Virus record (IMG/VR): IMGVR_UViG_3300042938_001064
Location: 1-39,844 of that record
Reading direction: 5' to 3' (one strand)
Length of the DNA stretch: 39,844 bases
Origin: a virus
A program made the position numbers and the translations under genes. Of this stretch, positions 15,527-21,774 are shown piece by piece. Positions within the stretch are counted from its first letter, which is position 1. Each line of letters begins with the position of its first letter. Under the pieces are notes generated by a model that ran no database searches, was not told the origin of the DNA, and worked only from the letters and a program-made list of their open reading frames with translations.

Positions 15527-17242
15527 CTATACCTTCAACAGGACGAGACCGTCCCGATCCTGCAGCGTGACGCTCGTCACCTGCGCGCCGTTGTTGACGG
15601 TCGTGTCAGAGAATCCGCTGCGTCCTTGGAGCTTGCGCATGGTCTGGCCCAGGTTCACGGTGCGCACGCCGTTGCCTCTCGGGTTCCACAGCACCCAGCC
15701 GTTCTGAAAGCGCCGACGGTAAACGCCGCTTGTCCACGTTTGAGATTCGGAAGTCACGGGCAAATCTTCCGCCACGCCAAGGTAATAACGCGGCAGCGTG
15801 CCGTAATTGCCGTACTCGTCGTACCAAGCGCCCACGTTCGTTGCGCCCGTCGCGGCGAAGCTGTTATTTGAATACGCGATGTGGCCGTTACTGACAACCA
15901 ACGCAGAACATATTGCCTGCCGCATATCTTGAAACAGTTCCGAGCCTGAGCGGCGACTCGAGTGCATTAACTGCAAATCAGGCTTCGTCAGATGATTCGC
16001 CTGGCTTTTTGCGGCGTTGATCATGTCGCGTGGCCCGCCCCACGTTTCAGGCGAGTAAAATTCCCCCGACCAGTGCTCCAACAGCGCGCCGTCGTATTTG
16101 TTCCTCATCGTTGGATCGGGGTTTGTCGTGAGACGCGCATACCCGGCCGAGAACGTGTACGGAATCAAATTGCCGAGCACCGTCATGCTCGGAAACTGCG
16201 CGCGCAACGCATCCGCGCCGGCTGCAAGCCCTTGACGAAACGCAAGCGCCGTCGAGACGTCGCTTTTACCCATGCCGCCCTCGGTCGGTGCCGTGGTGCC
16301 ATCCATGTTCCAATCGCCTTGGTGAGCCGGCTCGATTAAAACGTTGTCGACAAAAAAACCATCAAGGTGCGGATTCGCCGCGTGGTATTGCGGGTACACG
16401 CCCTGCACATACATGTCGGATATGTAGGTAGACAGGAAATGCTCGATCGGTCGTTTTCCGTTGAGCAAATACGAGCTTGAATTTGACGGCGCGTTAATGG
16501 AAAGGTTGAGCAAGTAGGCGTTGTAATCGGGAGAAATGATTCGGCTGCCGCTTGGCCATTCTTTTCGCACCCACCAATTGCGAGAGCTCACCAGCGATTC
16601 GATAACAGGATAGATGCCAGTTGTGACGGCGTTCGGGTTCGGATCAGAAGCCGGCACCGATCGGCTCCACATGTCGTAAGGGTTCACATACTGGAACAGC
16701 TTGATTGCCGGGTTGATCGCTTTCACCGCAGCGCAGCACGCCGCAAACGATCTCGGCTGGGGCTTCCACGAGCCCCAAGTCTCCGCCATGTTCCAGATCA
16801 ACAAGTCAAACTGTGCCGCAGCTTGCTGCACGCTCGTCAGTTCGTAATCAAAGTTTCCAATCCAATACGACCCGACGCGCGGAAACAGCAGCGCCGTGCT
16901 CGGCGCAATCGTCGCCGCCGTCGTCGCGCTCACCGTCGCGCTGTACGCACTGGCGCGCCCGGCCACATCGAGCGCCCGCGCCCGGTAGTAGTACGTCGTG
17001 AGCGCGATGCGCCCGCCGTCGACAAACTGCACCGGAGGGTTGCCGAAGATCGAAGGCCCCGTGGCGATCGTCGACCAGGTGCTGCCGTCGAGGCTGCGCT
17101 GCAGCTCGTACTGCGCAAGCGCGGCAGGCCCGGTCGAGGCGCGGTTCAACGGGACCGTGATCGACTCGAACGTAACGCTCGTCGGGGTGCCAAGCTCGGG
17201 CACCGAGGGCCCGTCGACCTTGCGCTTGATCAGGATCTGCAT
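15527..17242 (-). CDS. Fibronectin III + glycoside-hydrolase-like protein (possible depolymerase), 571 aa
   Basis: A 571-residue protein from ATG 17242 (ATGA overlap with the preceding gene). Residues about 10-100 read as a fibronectin type III domain (YYYRARALDVAGRASAYSA). From about residue 110 the sequence resembles a TIM-barrel of the GHL15-type putative glycoside hydrolases: FDLLIWNMAETW, AINPAIKLFQYVNPYDMW, HLDGFFVDNVLIEP and DGALLEHWSGEF, with acidic residues at strand ends. It could cleave capsule, exopolysaccharide or O-antigen. A TIM-barrel depolymerase is less common than beta-helix spikes. The middle is AT-richer than the genome. Catalytic residues are not proven. Confidence 0.65.
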   Translation of the reverse strand: MQILIKRKVDGPSVPELGTPTSVTFESITVPLNRASTGPAALAQYELQRSLDGSTWSTIATGPSIFGNPPVQFVDGGRIALTTYYYRARALDVAGRASAYSATVSATTAATIAPSTALLFPRVGSYWIGNFDYELTSVQQAAAQFDLLIWNMAETWGSWKPQPRSFAACCAAVKAINPAIKLFQYVNPYDMWSRSVPASDPNPNAVTTGIYPVIESLVSSRNWWVRKEWPSGSRIISPDYNAYLLNLSINAPSNSSSYLLNGKRPIEHFLSTYISDMYVQGVYPQYHAANPHLDGFFVDNVLIEPAHQGDWNMDGTTAPTEGGMGKSDVSTALAFRQGLAAGADALRAQFPSMTVLGNLIPYTFSAGYARLTTNPDPTMRNKYDGALLEHWSGEFYSPETWGGPRDMINAAKSQANHLTKPDLQLMHSSRRSGSELFQDMRQAICSALVVSNGHIAYSNNSFAATGATNVGAWYDEYGNYGTLPRYYLGVAEDLPVTSESQTWTSGVYRRRFQNGWVLWNPRGNGVRTVNLGQTMRKLQGRSGFSDTTVNNGAQVTSVTLQDRDGLVLLKV

Positions 17243-17511
17243 CAGCCGACCGCCGCGATCGCCTTGACCAGGCGCTCCCGCGCCACCTTCACCAGCTCGG
17301 CGTCCTCGATCAGCTTGCCCTCGGCGGCAAGGCACGCGGTCACCGCATCGTGCAGCGCCACGAGCGCTGGGAGCACTTCTCGCGCCTTCACCGCCCACGC
17401 GGCATCGGTGGTCGAGGCAAAGCCCCCGAGCGCCCCGGGGACCTTCTCCCTGCCCGCAGGCAAGGCATCCCACAGCGGGTCGCTGACTCGCAGAATGGGG
17501 TCAATGGGCAT
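17242..17511 (-). CDS. Small helical protein of unknown function (89 aa)
   Basis: An 89-residue protein starting MPIDPILRVSDPLWDALPAG. It is helical with many Ala, Val and Lys residues (LVALHDAVTACLAAEGKLIE). The start at 17511 is preferred over one further upstream, because the longer form would run back through a region close to the terminator at 17591-17616. It is the first gene after that terminator and overlaps the hydrolase gene as ATGA, so it may be a chaperone or assembly partner for that protein; this is guesswork from position. Confidence 0.55.
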   Translation of the reverse strand: MPIDPILRVSDPLWDALPAGREKVPGALGGFASTTDAAWAVKAREVLPALVALHDAVTACLAAEGKLIEDAELVKVARERLVKAIAAVG

Positions 17512-17590
17512 GGTGATCTCGAGGAGGTGCCCGCGGGGACCGGCCTGGTGCATACGCGAGGGGGTGTGTGCCGGGCGCGGGCGTAGAAAC

Positions 17591-17616
17591 GAAAAACCCC
17601 GCACAGGGGCGGGGTT
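17591..17616 (-). terminator. Terminator just after the Q-like gene (tR'-like)
   Basis: On the minus strand AACCCCGC, a six-base loop, GCGGGGTT, then a run of T. It lies 28 bases past the Q-like stop codon and ahead of all late genes. This is where lambda-type phages place tR', the terminator that only Q-modified polymerase can pass. Confidence 0.85.
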
Positions 17617-17643
17617 CAGAGCGTCAGTTCTGCGACGCTGCGC

Positions 17644-18003
17644 CTATTGTGTCGATTCCGCGGCCACGGTTGAAGCACTAGTTAGCGCAAAATTTACCCG
17701 CTGCTCCGCCTCCCTCACCCGACGCCGCAGCGTGCGCTCGCTCGCACCCACTCGCACCGCTCGCACCCAGAACGGGCCGCGCCAGACATAGACCGCATAG
17801 ATCGCCTGCCGCAGTTCCGCGCTCAAAGCCCGCACGGCCCGCTCCACCTCCTCGATGGACGGTGGCAAGTCGGGCCCGCTCCCCTCGCCCCTGGCGCCTT
17901 CTCCGGCGCGCACAAACGCGCTGCGGCTCGGGTAGCCGGTCTGCACTCCGCCCCGGCACCAGCGGCCCCACTGCGAGAGCCGGACCCGCGTCCACTCGAT
18001 CAC
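17644..18003 (-). CDS. Q-like late antitermination protein
   Basis: A 119-residue protein from GTG 18003 (GTGA overlap with the gene before). LSQWGRWCRGGVQTGYPSRS at residues 9-28 followed by helices EEVERAVRALSAELRQAIYA (51-70) and a helix-turn-helix-like ASERTLRRRVREAEQRV (87-103) match the antitermination Q family as I know it. Such proteins bind near the late promoter and let RNA polymerase read through terminators. Its place, last gene of the leftward early operon and next to a terminator and the late genes, fits exactly. An ATG at 18054 would add 17 residues, but it overlaps the previous gene far more than is usual here. Confidence 0.72.
   Translation of the reverse strand: MIEWTRVRLSQWGRWCRGGVQTGYPSRSAFVRAGEGARGEGSGPDLPPSIEEVERAVRALSAELRQAIYAVYVWRGPFWVRAVRVGASERTLRRRVREAEQRVNFALTSASTVAAESTQ
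17646..17674 (-). promoter_or_regulatory. Possible late promoter (pR'-like)
   Basis: Minus-strand TTCAAC (17674-17669) and CACAAT (17651-17646) are spaced by 17 bases. They match the sigma-70 boxes only moderately (3 and 4 of 6). The start of transcription would be near 17639, about 25 bases before the terminator. The position between Q and the first late genes is the main support. Confidence 0.35.
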
Positions 18004-18194
18004 GTTGGATTGCTGTTGAAACAATGAAACCCATAGCCCAGAACAAGCGTCCATAGACACCCCCCAATTGCGCCTACCAAAAGCCACACCACCACCAGCC
18101 CGAAGCGCGAGCCGCGCTGCTCCTCGAGCGCCTGCTCGACCGCTGCATCCAGCTCGCACTGGGTGAAGCGCCCGAACTCGCGCTCGGTCGTCAC
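18000..18194 (-). CDS. Small single-span membrane protein (64 aa)
   Basis: A 64-residue protein. The first 30 residues are charged (TEREFGRFTQCELDAAVEQA); residues about 32-55 are a hydrophobic membrane span (GLVVVWLLVGAIGGCLWTLV). It overlaps the DUF1064 gene before it and the Q-like gene after it by four bases each. Small membrane proteins near Q sometimes act in superinfection exclusion or lysis timing, but nothing here tells which. Confidence 0.6.
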   Translation of the reverse strand: MTTEREFGRFTQCELDAAVEQALEEQRGSRFGLVVVWLLVGAIGGCLWTLVLGYGFHCFNSNPT

Positions 18195-18529
18195 CCGAAG
18201 TCCTCGATCTGCCAGATGCCGCGCTTGTGCGTCAGCGCCACGAACCGGAACGGGTACAGGCTCGCGGCGACCTTGATCTTCACGCGCGCGTCGTCCTGCC
18301 AGAACCCCTTGATCTCGTGCATCTCAAGCGTGCCGTCCGACAGCATCACGGCGAAGTCCGGCGAGTAGAAACACCCGTCCGCCAGGCGCAGCTTGATGCC
18401 CTCGAACTTCCACCAGGCGACCGTGCCGGCCGCACGCTGCAGCTCCAGCTCGGCGGCGTACTTCGCCTCGGTGCGGTTCATGTCGCCGGTCTTCAGCCGG
18501 CCGAGCGCATACCGCGCGGGAGCCTTCAC
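18191..18529 (-). CDS. DUF1064 family nuclease-like protein
   Basis: A 112-residue protein with the DUF1064 pattern: NRTEAKYAAELELQ near the start, WWKFEGIKLRLADGCFYSPD at about 39-58, and EMHEIKGFWQDDARVKIK at about 69-86. The D...E-x-K arrangement (PDF then EIKG) is that of a small PD-(D/E)xK nuclease, and related proteins are thought to act as junction resolvases or DNA-processing nucleases in phage replication. It is coded within the leftward replication operon. The enzymatic role is inferred from the fold motif. Confidence 0.75.
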   Translation of the reverse strand: MKAPARYALGRLKTGDMNRTEAKYAAELELQRAAGTVAWWKFEGIKLRLADGCFYSPDFAVMLSDGTLEMHEIKGFWQDDARVKIKVAASLYPFRFVALTHKRGIWQIEDFG

Positions 18530-18867
18530 AGGTCACCCCGTGGCAAGCCCTTGTGCAGCCCCTGCGCATACCAGCGCGCCGCGGTCACGCTCAGGCCGTA
18601 GCGCTTCGCAAGCCCGGCAAGCGAAGGCGTGCGGACGTACTGCGCGTGGTGATCCGCGAGCCGTCGACAGACCTCGCTGGTGAGCCCGGCGCGCGGTTCA
18701 GCGTCAGGCCGCGCGATTCGCCGATAGGCCTCCCGCACGGAGATGCCGAGATCGGCAGCCAGCACCTTCAGCGGAGGGAGTGCTCGCCTCTGCGCGTACA
18801 GCTGGCGCAGCTCCGCGGCCTGCTCGATCGTGAGCTTCAGACGTCGACCAGAGCGCCGCGGCGTCAT
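18526..18867 (-). CDS. DNA-binding protein with two helix-turn-helix-like segments (113 aa)
   Basis: A 113-residue basic protein. LKVLAADLGISVREAYRRIA at residues 33-52 and LAGLAKRYGLSVTAARWYAQ at about 83-102 both read as helix-turn-helix segments. It begins with a basic arm (MTPRRSGRRLK). It overlaps the DUF1064 gene by four bases and follows the SSB-like gene by two. A regulator or replication accessory protein is plausible; two HTH units in tandem suggest binding to a paired or extended site. Confidence 0.6.
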   Translation of the reverse strand: MTPRRSGRRLKLTIEQAAELRQLYAQRRALPPLKVLAADLGISVREAYRRIARPDAEPRAGLTSEVCRRLADHHAQYVRTPSLAGLAKRYGLSVTAARWYAQGLHKGLPRGDL

Positions 18868-18869
18868 GG

Positions 18870-19142
18870 TCAGAACGGGATGTCGTCGTCGAAGTCAGGC
18901 GCAGCCGGGGCAGGCGCAGCAGCCGCCGGCGTAACCGCGGACTGCCCGTCCTTGCGCTTCAACGACAGCGAAAAGAACTTCTCGCCGGCCATCTTCGAGC
19001 CGTCCCTGCCGACCTTCAGCCAGCCTGAGAGCCAGTACTCGACGCCGTCCACGTTCACGCTGCCCGAATAGTCGGGGTGGGTGTCTTTCTCCTTGCGTTT
19101 GTTTTTCGCGAGCAGGCCGGAATTGGTGTTGTCGTATGCCAT
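18870..19142 (-). CDS. SSB-like single-strand DNA-binding protein (short)
   Basis: A 90-residue protein. GLLAKNKRKEKDTHPDYSGS followed by VNVDGVEYWLSGWLKVG gives a short beta core like half of an OB fold, then a Pro/Ala linker, then an acidic tail DFDDDIPF that is the same as the C-terminal tip of bacterial SSB (DDDIPF), which recruits replication and repair proteins. It is much shorter than a standard SSB (about 170). It lies in the replication operon. Either it binds single strands itself or it mimics the SSB tip to capture host proteins. Confidence 0.6.
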   Translation of the reverse strand: MAYDNTNSGLLAKNKRKEKDTHPDYSGSVNVDGVEYWLSGWLKVGRDGSKMAGEKFFSLSLKRKDGQSAVTPAAAAPAPAAPDFDDDIPF

Positions 19143-19163
19143 GAAATCCCCTCGGTGATGGTG

Positions 19164-19388
19164 TTACAGCGGCTCGCCGAACAGTCGCTCGAACGCGCTT
19201 GCGTAGGTCTCGGTCCTGCCGTCGGCTCGCTTGCCCGCCTCAAGGTTCGCAAGACCGCCGGCGCGAATCTCGGTGCGGATGTGCTCGCGTCTCGACTCGC
19301 GCGTGGTCAGCCCCTGGTTGAGCGTCTTGATGCCGACGCGGCCGGCAAGCCATGCCTCCCCGCGATCGATGCGCGCCTCTAGCGTCAC
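19164..19388 (-). CDS. Hypothetical protein (74 aa)
   Basis: A 74-residue protein beginning MTLEARIDRGEAWLAGRVG, with a basic middle (RESRREHIRTEIRAG) and a helical end (YASAFERLFGEPL). I do not recognise it. It overlaps the helicase-loader-like gene by four bases and precedes the SSB-like gene by 21 bases. Its place in the replication operon suggests a DNA-related role. Confidence 0.55.
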   Translation of the reverse strand: MTLEARIDRGEAWLAGRVGIKTLNQGLTTRESRREHIRTEIRAGGLANLEAGKRADGRTETYASAFERLFGEPL

Positions 19389-19894
19389 TTGCGCCGCATC
19401 CCGGCGAGCAGCGCCTTCACCGGGTTGTCGCGGGCGAGCGCCGGCAGCTCCTCGCGGATGTCGGTCGCCTCGCGGATCTCGCTGTAGTTCGCCGTGAACC
19501 GTCGCTCAAGGAACCGCAGGTCCTCGTCGGTGGCATGCCCGATGATCTGCCACCCTCCGATCGCGCGAACGGCACGGTCGACGTCTGCGGGCGCTGCAGG
19601 GCCGTCGCGATGGCGGCCCTTGCGGACGTGCTCGAGCGCGAGCGCCCAGGCCTCCCCGGGGGTGACGCGATTCGCGGCTTGGCGCAGCTGCTGGAAGTGC
19701 CAGGGGTTCGGGAAGAACTGCTCGGTGAGCGTCAGTCGCTGGGCAGCCTGGCGGAACTCCGCGATCGTCCAGTCGGTGAGCGCTCCGAACCACATGTCGA
19801 GCGCCTCCGGGGTGATCTTGCCGCCGGGTTTGAGTTCGGCGAGCGCGACCAGGATGCGGGCCATTTCGGCGCGGTCACTGTGCTGCATTGCCAT
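19385..19894 (-). CDS. Putative replication protein, helicase-loader type (169 aa)
   Basis: A 169-residue helical protein. The opening helices (RAEMARILVALAELKPGGKI), TPEALDMWFGALTDWTIAEF and FFPNPWHFQQLRQAAN resemble the N-terminal region of phage helicase loaders of the G39P or replisome-organiser type, which hand the host helicase to the origin. It has no ATPase motif, which fits G39P-like rather than DnaC-like proteins. It follows, and overlaps by 20 bases, the O-like gene, matching the lambda O-P order. The call rests on shape, motif feel and position. Confidence 0.5.
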   Translation of the reverse strand: MAMQHSDRAEMARILVALAELKPGGKITPEALDMWFGALTDWTIAEFRQAAQRLTLTEQFFPNPWHFQQLRQAANRVTPGEAWALALEHVRKGRHRDGPAAPADVDRAVRAIGGWQIIGHATDEDLRFLERRFTANYSEIREATDIREELPALARDNPVKALLAGMRRK

Positions 19895-20699
19895 CCCCTG
19901 CGAGCCACGCCTGCGCGGCTGCGATGTTGGAGCTTTGCGCGGCGACCGACTTGGTGGGAGGAAGCGGCCAAGGCTGCGACCAGGGTGCGTCCGGGTCGCC
20001 GAAAAAGCGGGCGGGGTTCAGCACCATCCGGTTCGTGGCAGTGACCAATCGCACGTAGCGCTGGACGCCTTCGTGCATCTGCTGCCAGGTAGCGCCGCGC
20101 TCGATCTGCCGCCGGATGTGGTGCTCTGCCGTGATCCAGTCCGTGCGGCCGGAGTGCGGCGGGTACTGAGCCTTCAGCGCTTCGATTTCGCGCCGCTCGT
20201 CGTCCTCCGCGCGTGCGATTTTCGCCCCGGGGAACGTAGAGATCACACACAAGGAACTAGGAGGGTGATTAGGTATATCTGTCTGGAGTCTGGAGTCTGG
20301 AGTCTGGAGAGGTGAGGCGTTCGTTGAACGATTCGTTGCACGACTCGTGCTCGGTTCGTGCTCATTGCGGGGCGCCTTGCGCTTGGCCTCTCGCTCCACG
20401 GCGATGCGACGATTCGTGCCTCGCTGCTCGTCCGCTTTGGCGATCTCGAGCTTCGCCCTGGCGTTGGTCCACCCGTCTTGCTCGAGCGCCCAGAACTCGG
20501 CGAGAACTCGCTTGATCGCATCGCGATCCGCCTTCGACGCTGCCCCCACCAGTCGGGCCAACTGGGTCATGTCGGTCGGGAGCGGCCGCTCGGTGGCGTA
20601 GAAATGATCCAGCAGCGCCCGATACGCGCCCCGCTCGATCAGCGACAGGTGACCCGTGTCGCGCTGGAAGTCCCCGATGAAGTGCTTGTAGAAGTTCAC
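19875..20699 (-). CDS. O-like replication initiator (DUF1376 N-terminus)
   Basis: A 274-residue protein. The first 90 residues are the DUF1376 domain (MNFYKHFIGDFQRDTGHLSL, then GAYRALLDHFYATERPLP), found at the start of many phage replication initiators. Residues about 90-150 are a basic, low-complexity linker coded by the repeat-rich segment 20281-20363. The C-terminal region (TDWITAEHHIRRQIERG, then NPARFFGD) is the usual second part of O-like proteins. It is expected to bind the origin and recruit the loader coded next. Start ATG 20699 overlaps the HTH gene as ATGA. Confidence 0.7.
   Translation of the reverse strand: MNFYKHFIGDFQRDTGHLSLIERGAYRALLDHFYATERPLPTDMTQLARLVGAASKADRDAIKRVLAEFWALEQDGWTNARAKLEIAKADEQRGTNRRIAVEREAKRKAPRNEHEPSTSRATNRSTNASPLQTPDSRLQTDIPNHPPSSLCVISTFPGAKIARAEDDERREIEALKAQYPPHSGRTDWITAEHHIRRQIERGATWQQMHEGVQRYVRLVTATNRMVLNPARFFGDPDAPWSQPWPLPPTKSVAAQSSNIAAAQAWLAGDGNAAQ
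20281..20308. repeat. Four exact 7-base tandem repeats inside the O-like gene
   Basis: The unit GTCTGGA occurs four times in a row. The sequence just before it (20240-20280) is AT-richer than its surroundings. Tandem repeats inside the initiator gene are how lambda-type phages mark their replication origin, so this is an origin candidate. Confidence 0.8.
20318..20363. repeat. Four imperfect iterons about 11 bases apart inside the O-like gene
   Basis: Units start at 20318, 20329, 20341 and 20352, that is every 11-12 bases or about one helical turn. They read CGTTCGTTG, CGATTCGTTGC, CGACTCGTGC and CGGTTCGTGC; consensus CG-N-TTCGT-(T)-GC. They could be initiator-binding sites beside the 7-base tandem repeat. 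Confidence 0.55.
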
Positions 20700-20917
20700 G
20701 AGGGGAACAACCCCCGCTGCACCGGTCCGACGAGCCGATACCGGGCGTAGCGCTTCCCACCCTGCCTCTCGATCACGGTCTCGATGGGCAGGCCCTCCTC
20801 CCGCAGCTCGTCGATGCGGGCGGCGAGGCGGAAGCAGCCGTAGCGGTTCAGCGCGTCGAGCGCCGTCAGCTCGCTACCGCTCAAAAGTGCGGCGCGGATG
20901 CATTCGGTCTGTGTCAT
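20696..20917 (-). CDS. Helix-turn-helix protein (73 aa)
   Basis: A 73-residue protein starting MTQTECIRAALLSGSELTAL and continuing with a NRYGCFRLAARIDELREEGL helix-turn-helix and a beta-wing-like end (IERQGGKRYARYRL). I recall this as the short HTH domain family found ahead of replication genes in many phages. It is the first gene after the operator-bearing promoter at 20935-20963 and overlaps the O-like gene as ATGA. It likely regulates the operon or helps replication. Confidence 0.65.
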   Translation of the reverse strand: MTQTECIRAALLSGSELTALDALNRYGCFRLAARIDELREEGLPIETVIERQGGKRYARYRLVGPVQRGLFPS

Positions 20918-20934
20918 GTGTGTACGCCTCGGAA

Positions 20935-20963
20935 CTTATCCAAAGGATTACCCTCTGAGTAAA
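20935..20963 (-). promoter_or_regulatory. Promoter with operator for the leftward replication operon
   Basis: Minus-strand TTTACT (20963-20958), 17 bases, GATAAG (20940-20935). The operator-like TTACCCTCTGAGTA at 20948-20961 (one mismatch to TTACC-N5-GGTA) covers the -35 box. The start of transcription would be near 20928, eleven bases before the HTH gene. Confidence 0.5.
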
Positions 20964-21193
20964 GAAAGCTCGGCCGACCGGCCCAACGCCGAGGGCGCCC
21001 AGATGTCGGGGCGCAGCTCGTGCAGGCCCACCTGGCCGTCGGTGGCGGCGAAGATTTTCTTGGCCATGGCGGGACCGACCCGCTTGTGCCCAAGACGGAG
21101 GAGCCGGACATATCCCGGCGTCGTTCCGATCGTCAGCGCGAAGGCGTCGCGGTCCGGGGCGGGTAGGCTCTGCAGGAATTTCTGGAGGTTCAT
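20948..21193 (-). CDS. Cro / YdaS-like regulator
   Basis: An 81-residue protein from ATG 21193. LTIGTTPGYVRLLRLGHKRV at about residues 18-37 is the helix-turn-helix, and GQVGLHELRPDIW matches the conserved end of Cro/YdaS-like phage proteins. It would repress the repressor promoter and tune early genes. It is divergent from the repressor-like gene, the usual lambda order. The predicted promoter puts the RNA start within a base or two of the ATG and no ribosome binding site is visible, so the mRNA may be leaderless. Longer starts would lie inside the promoter. The stop codon is within the operator at 20948. Confidence 0.75.
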   Translation of the reverse strand: MNLQKFLQSLPAPDRDAFALTIGTTPGYVRLLRLGHKRVGPAMAKKIFAATDGQVGLHELRPDIWAPSALGRSAELSLLRG

Positions 21194-21200
21194 GCCGTGA

Positions 21201-21229
21201 AGATTACCCAGCAGGTGCATCAGATGCAA
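21201..21229 (-). promoter_or_regulatory. PR-like promoter with operator (cro direction)
   Basis: Minus-strand TTGCAT (21229-21224), 17 bases, TAATCT (21206-21201). The operator-like TTACCCAGCAGGTG at 21204-21217 overlaps the -10 box, so a bound repressor would block it. Confidence 0.6.
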
Positions 21230-21251
21230 CCGAAATGCACCCAGCCGCTCA

Positions 21252-21287
21252 TTTCACCCTTCGGTGCAGAAAGTTACATTTGGGGTA
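21252..21287 (+). promoter_or_regulatory. PRM-like promoter region with operator (repressor direction)
   Basis: TTTCAC (21252) and TACATT (21275) are 17 bases apart and match the consensus poorly, as promoters that need activation often do. The operator-like TTACATTTGGGGTA at 21274-21287 covers the -10 box and reaches the first base of the start codon. A separate perfect dyad CACC-N4-GGTG lies at 21255-21266. Confidence 0.4.
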
Positions 21288-21745
21288 TGGACATTTACGA
21301 GATCCGTCGCAACAATCTTCGAGTACTGGTCGAGGCGCTCGGTGAAGGCAAGCAGGCCCGCGTGGCCGAAAAGCTGGAAAGACCGGCGAATCTCATCAGC
21401 CGTTACCTGAAAACGAAGAAGATTGGCGACGACATGGCGCGCCACATTGAGGCGGTCTACGAGTTGCAGCCCGGCTGCATGGATAGGCCCTTCGAGGCGC
21501 CCGCCGCCGGGGAGACGATCATTCTGTACGGCATACCGGTGACCAAGGACTCGGTCGACGTCGCGCACGAGATCGACAAGCTGCCGAAGGAAATGCGCGA
21601 GCAGGTGGCCTCCCTGGTGCACAGCATGGTCAAGCACCACAAGCTGGCGCAGCGGATGCGCAAGCCCCCGTTGCAATCCGGTGGTGCAGGTGATACCCCC
21701 CCCCCCCACTCGCAACAAAGTCTCAATGAGCTGACGGGCGACTAA
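21287..21745 (+). CDS. CI-like repressor without a peptidase domain (152 aa)
   Basis: A 152-residue protein from ATG 21287. Residues about 20-55 (GKQARVAEKLERPANLISRY, then LKTKKIGDDMARHIE) are a helix-turn-helix domain. The C-terminal half has helices (DVAHEIDKLPKEMREQVASL) and no Ser/Lys S24 peptidase region, so RecA-driven self-cleavage is not expected. It is divergent from cro and faces operators on both flanks. The only ribosome-binding-like signal is a G run directly before the ATG; a leaderless or weakly translated message is likely. A 12-C run near the 3' end codes for part of the tail. Confidence 0.72.
   Translation: MDIYEIRRNNLRVLVEALGEGKQARVAEKLERPANLISRYLKTKKIGDDMARHIEAVYELQPGCMDRPFEAPAAGETIILYGIPVTKDSVDVAHEIDKLPKEMREQVASLVHSMVKHHKLAQRMRKPPLQSGGAGDTPPPHSQQSLNELTGD
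21696..21707 (+). repeat. 12-C homopolymer near the 3' end of the repressor gene
   Basis: Twelve consecutive C within codons 137-141. Loss or gain of one C would change only the last 8-12 residues, since stop codons follow soon in the other frames. It is either a slippage site or a place where base calling may be wrong. Confidence 0.85.
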
Positions 21746-21774
21746 ACCTGCGCGGTTCGCTCCGCTTCGAAAGT

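Noticed and set aside
20281-20363. CRISPR-like or recombination repeats
   Set aside because: The repeats are 7 and about 11 bases long without spacers and lie inside a coding frame, so an origin is a better explanation.
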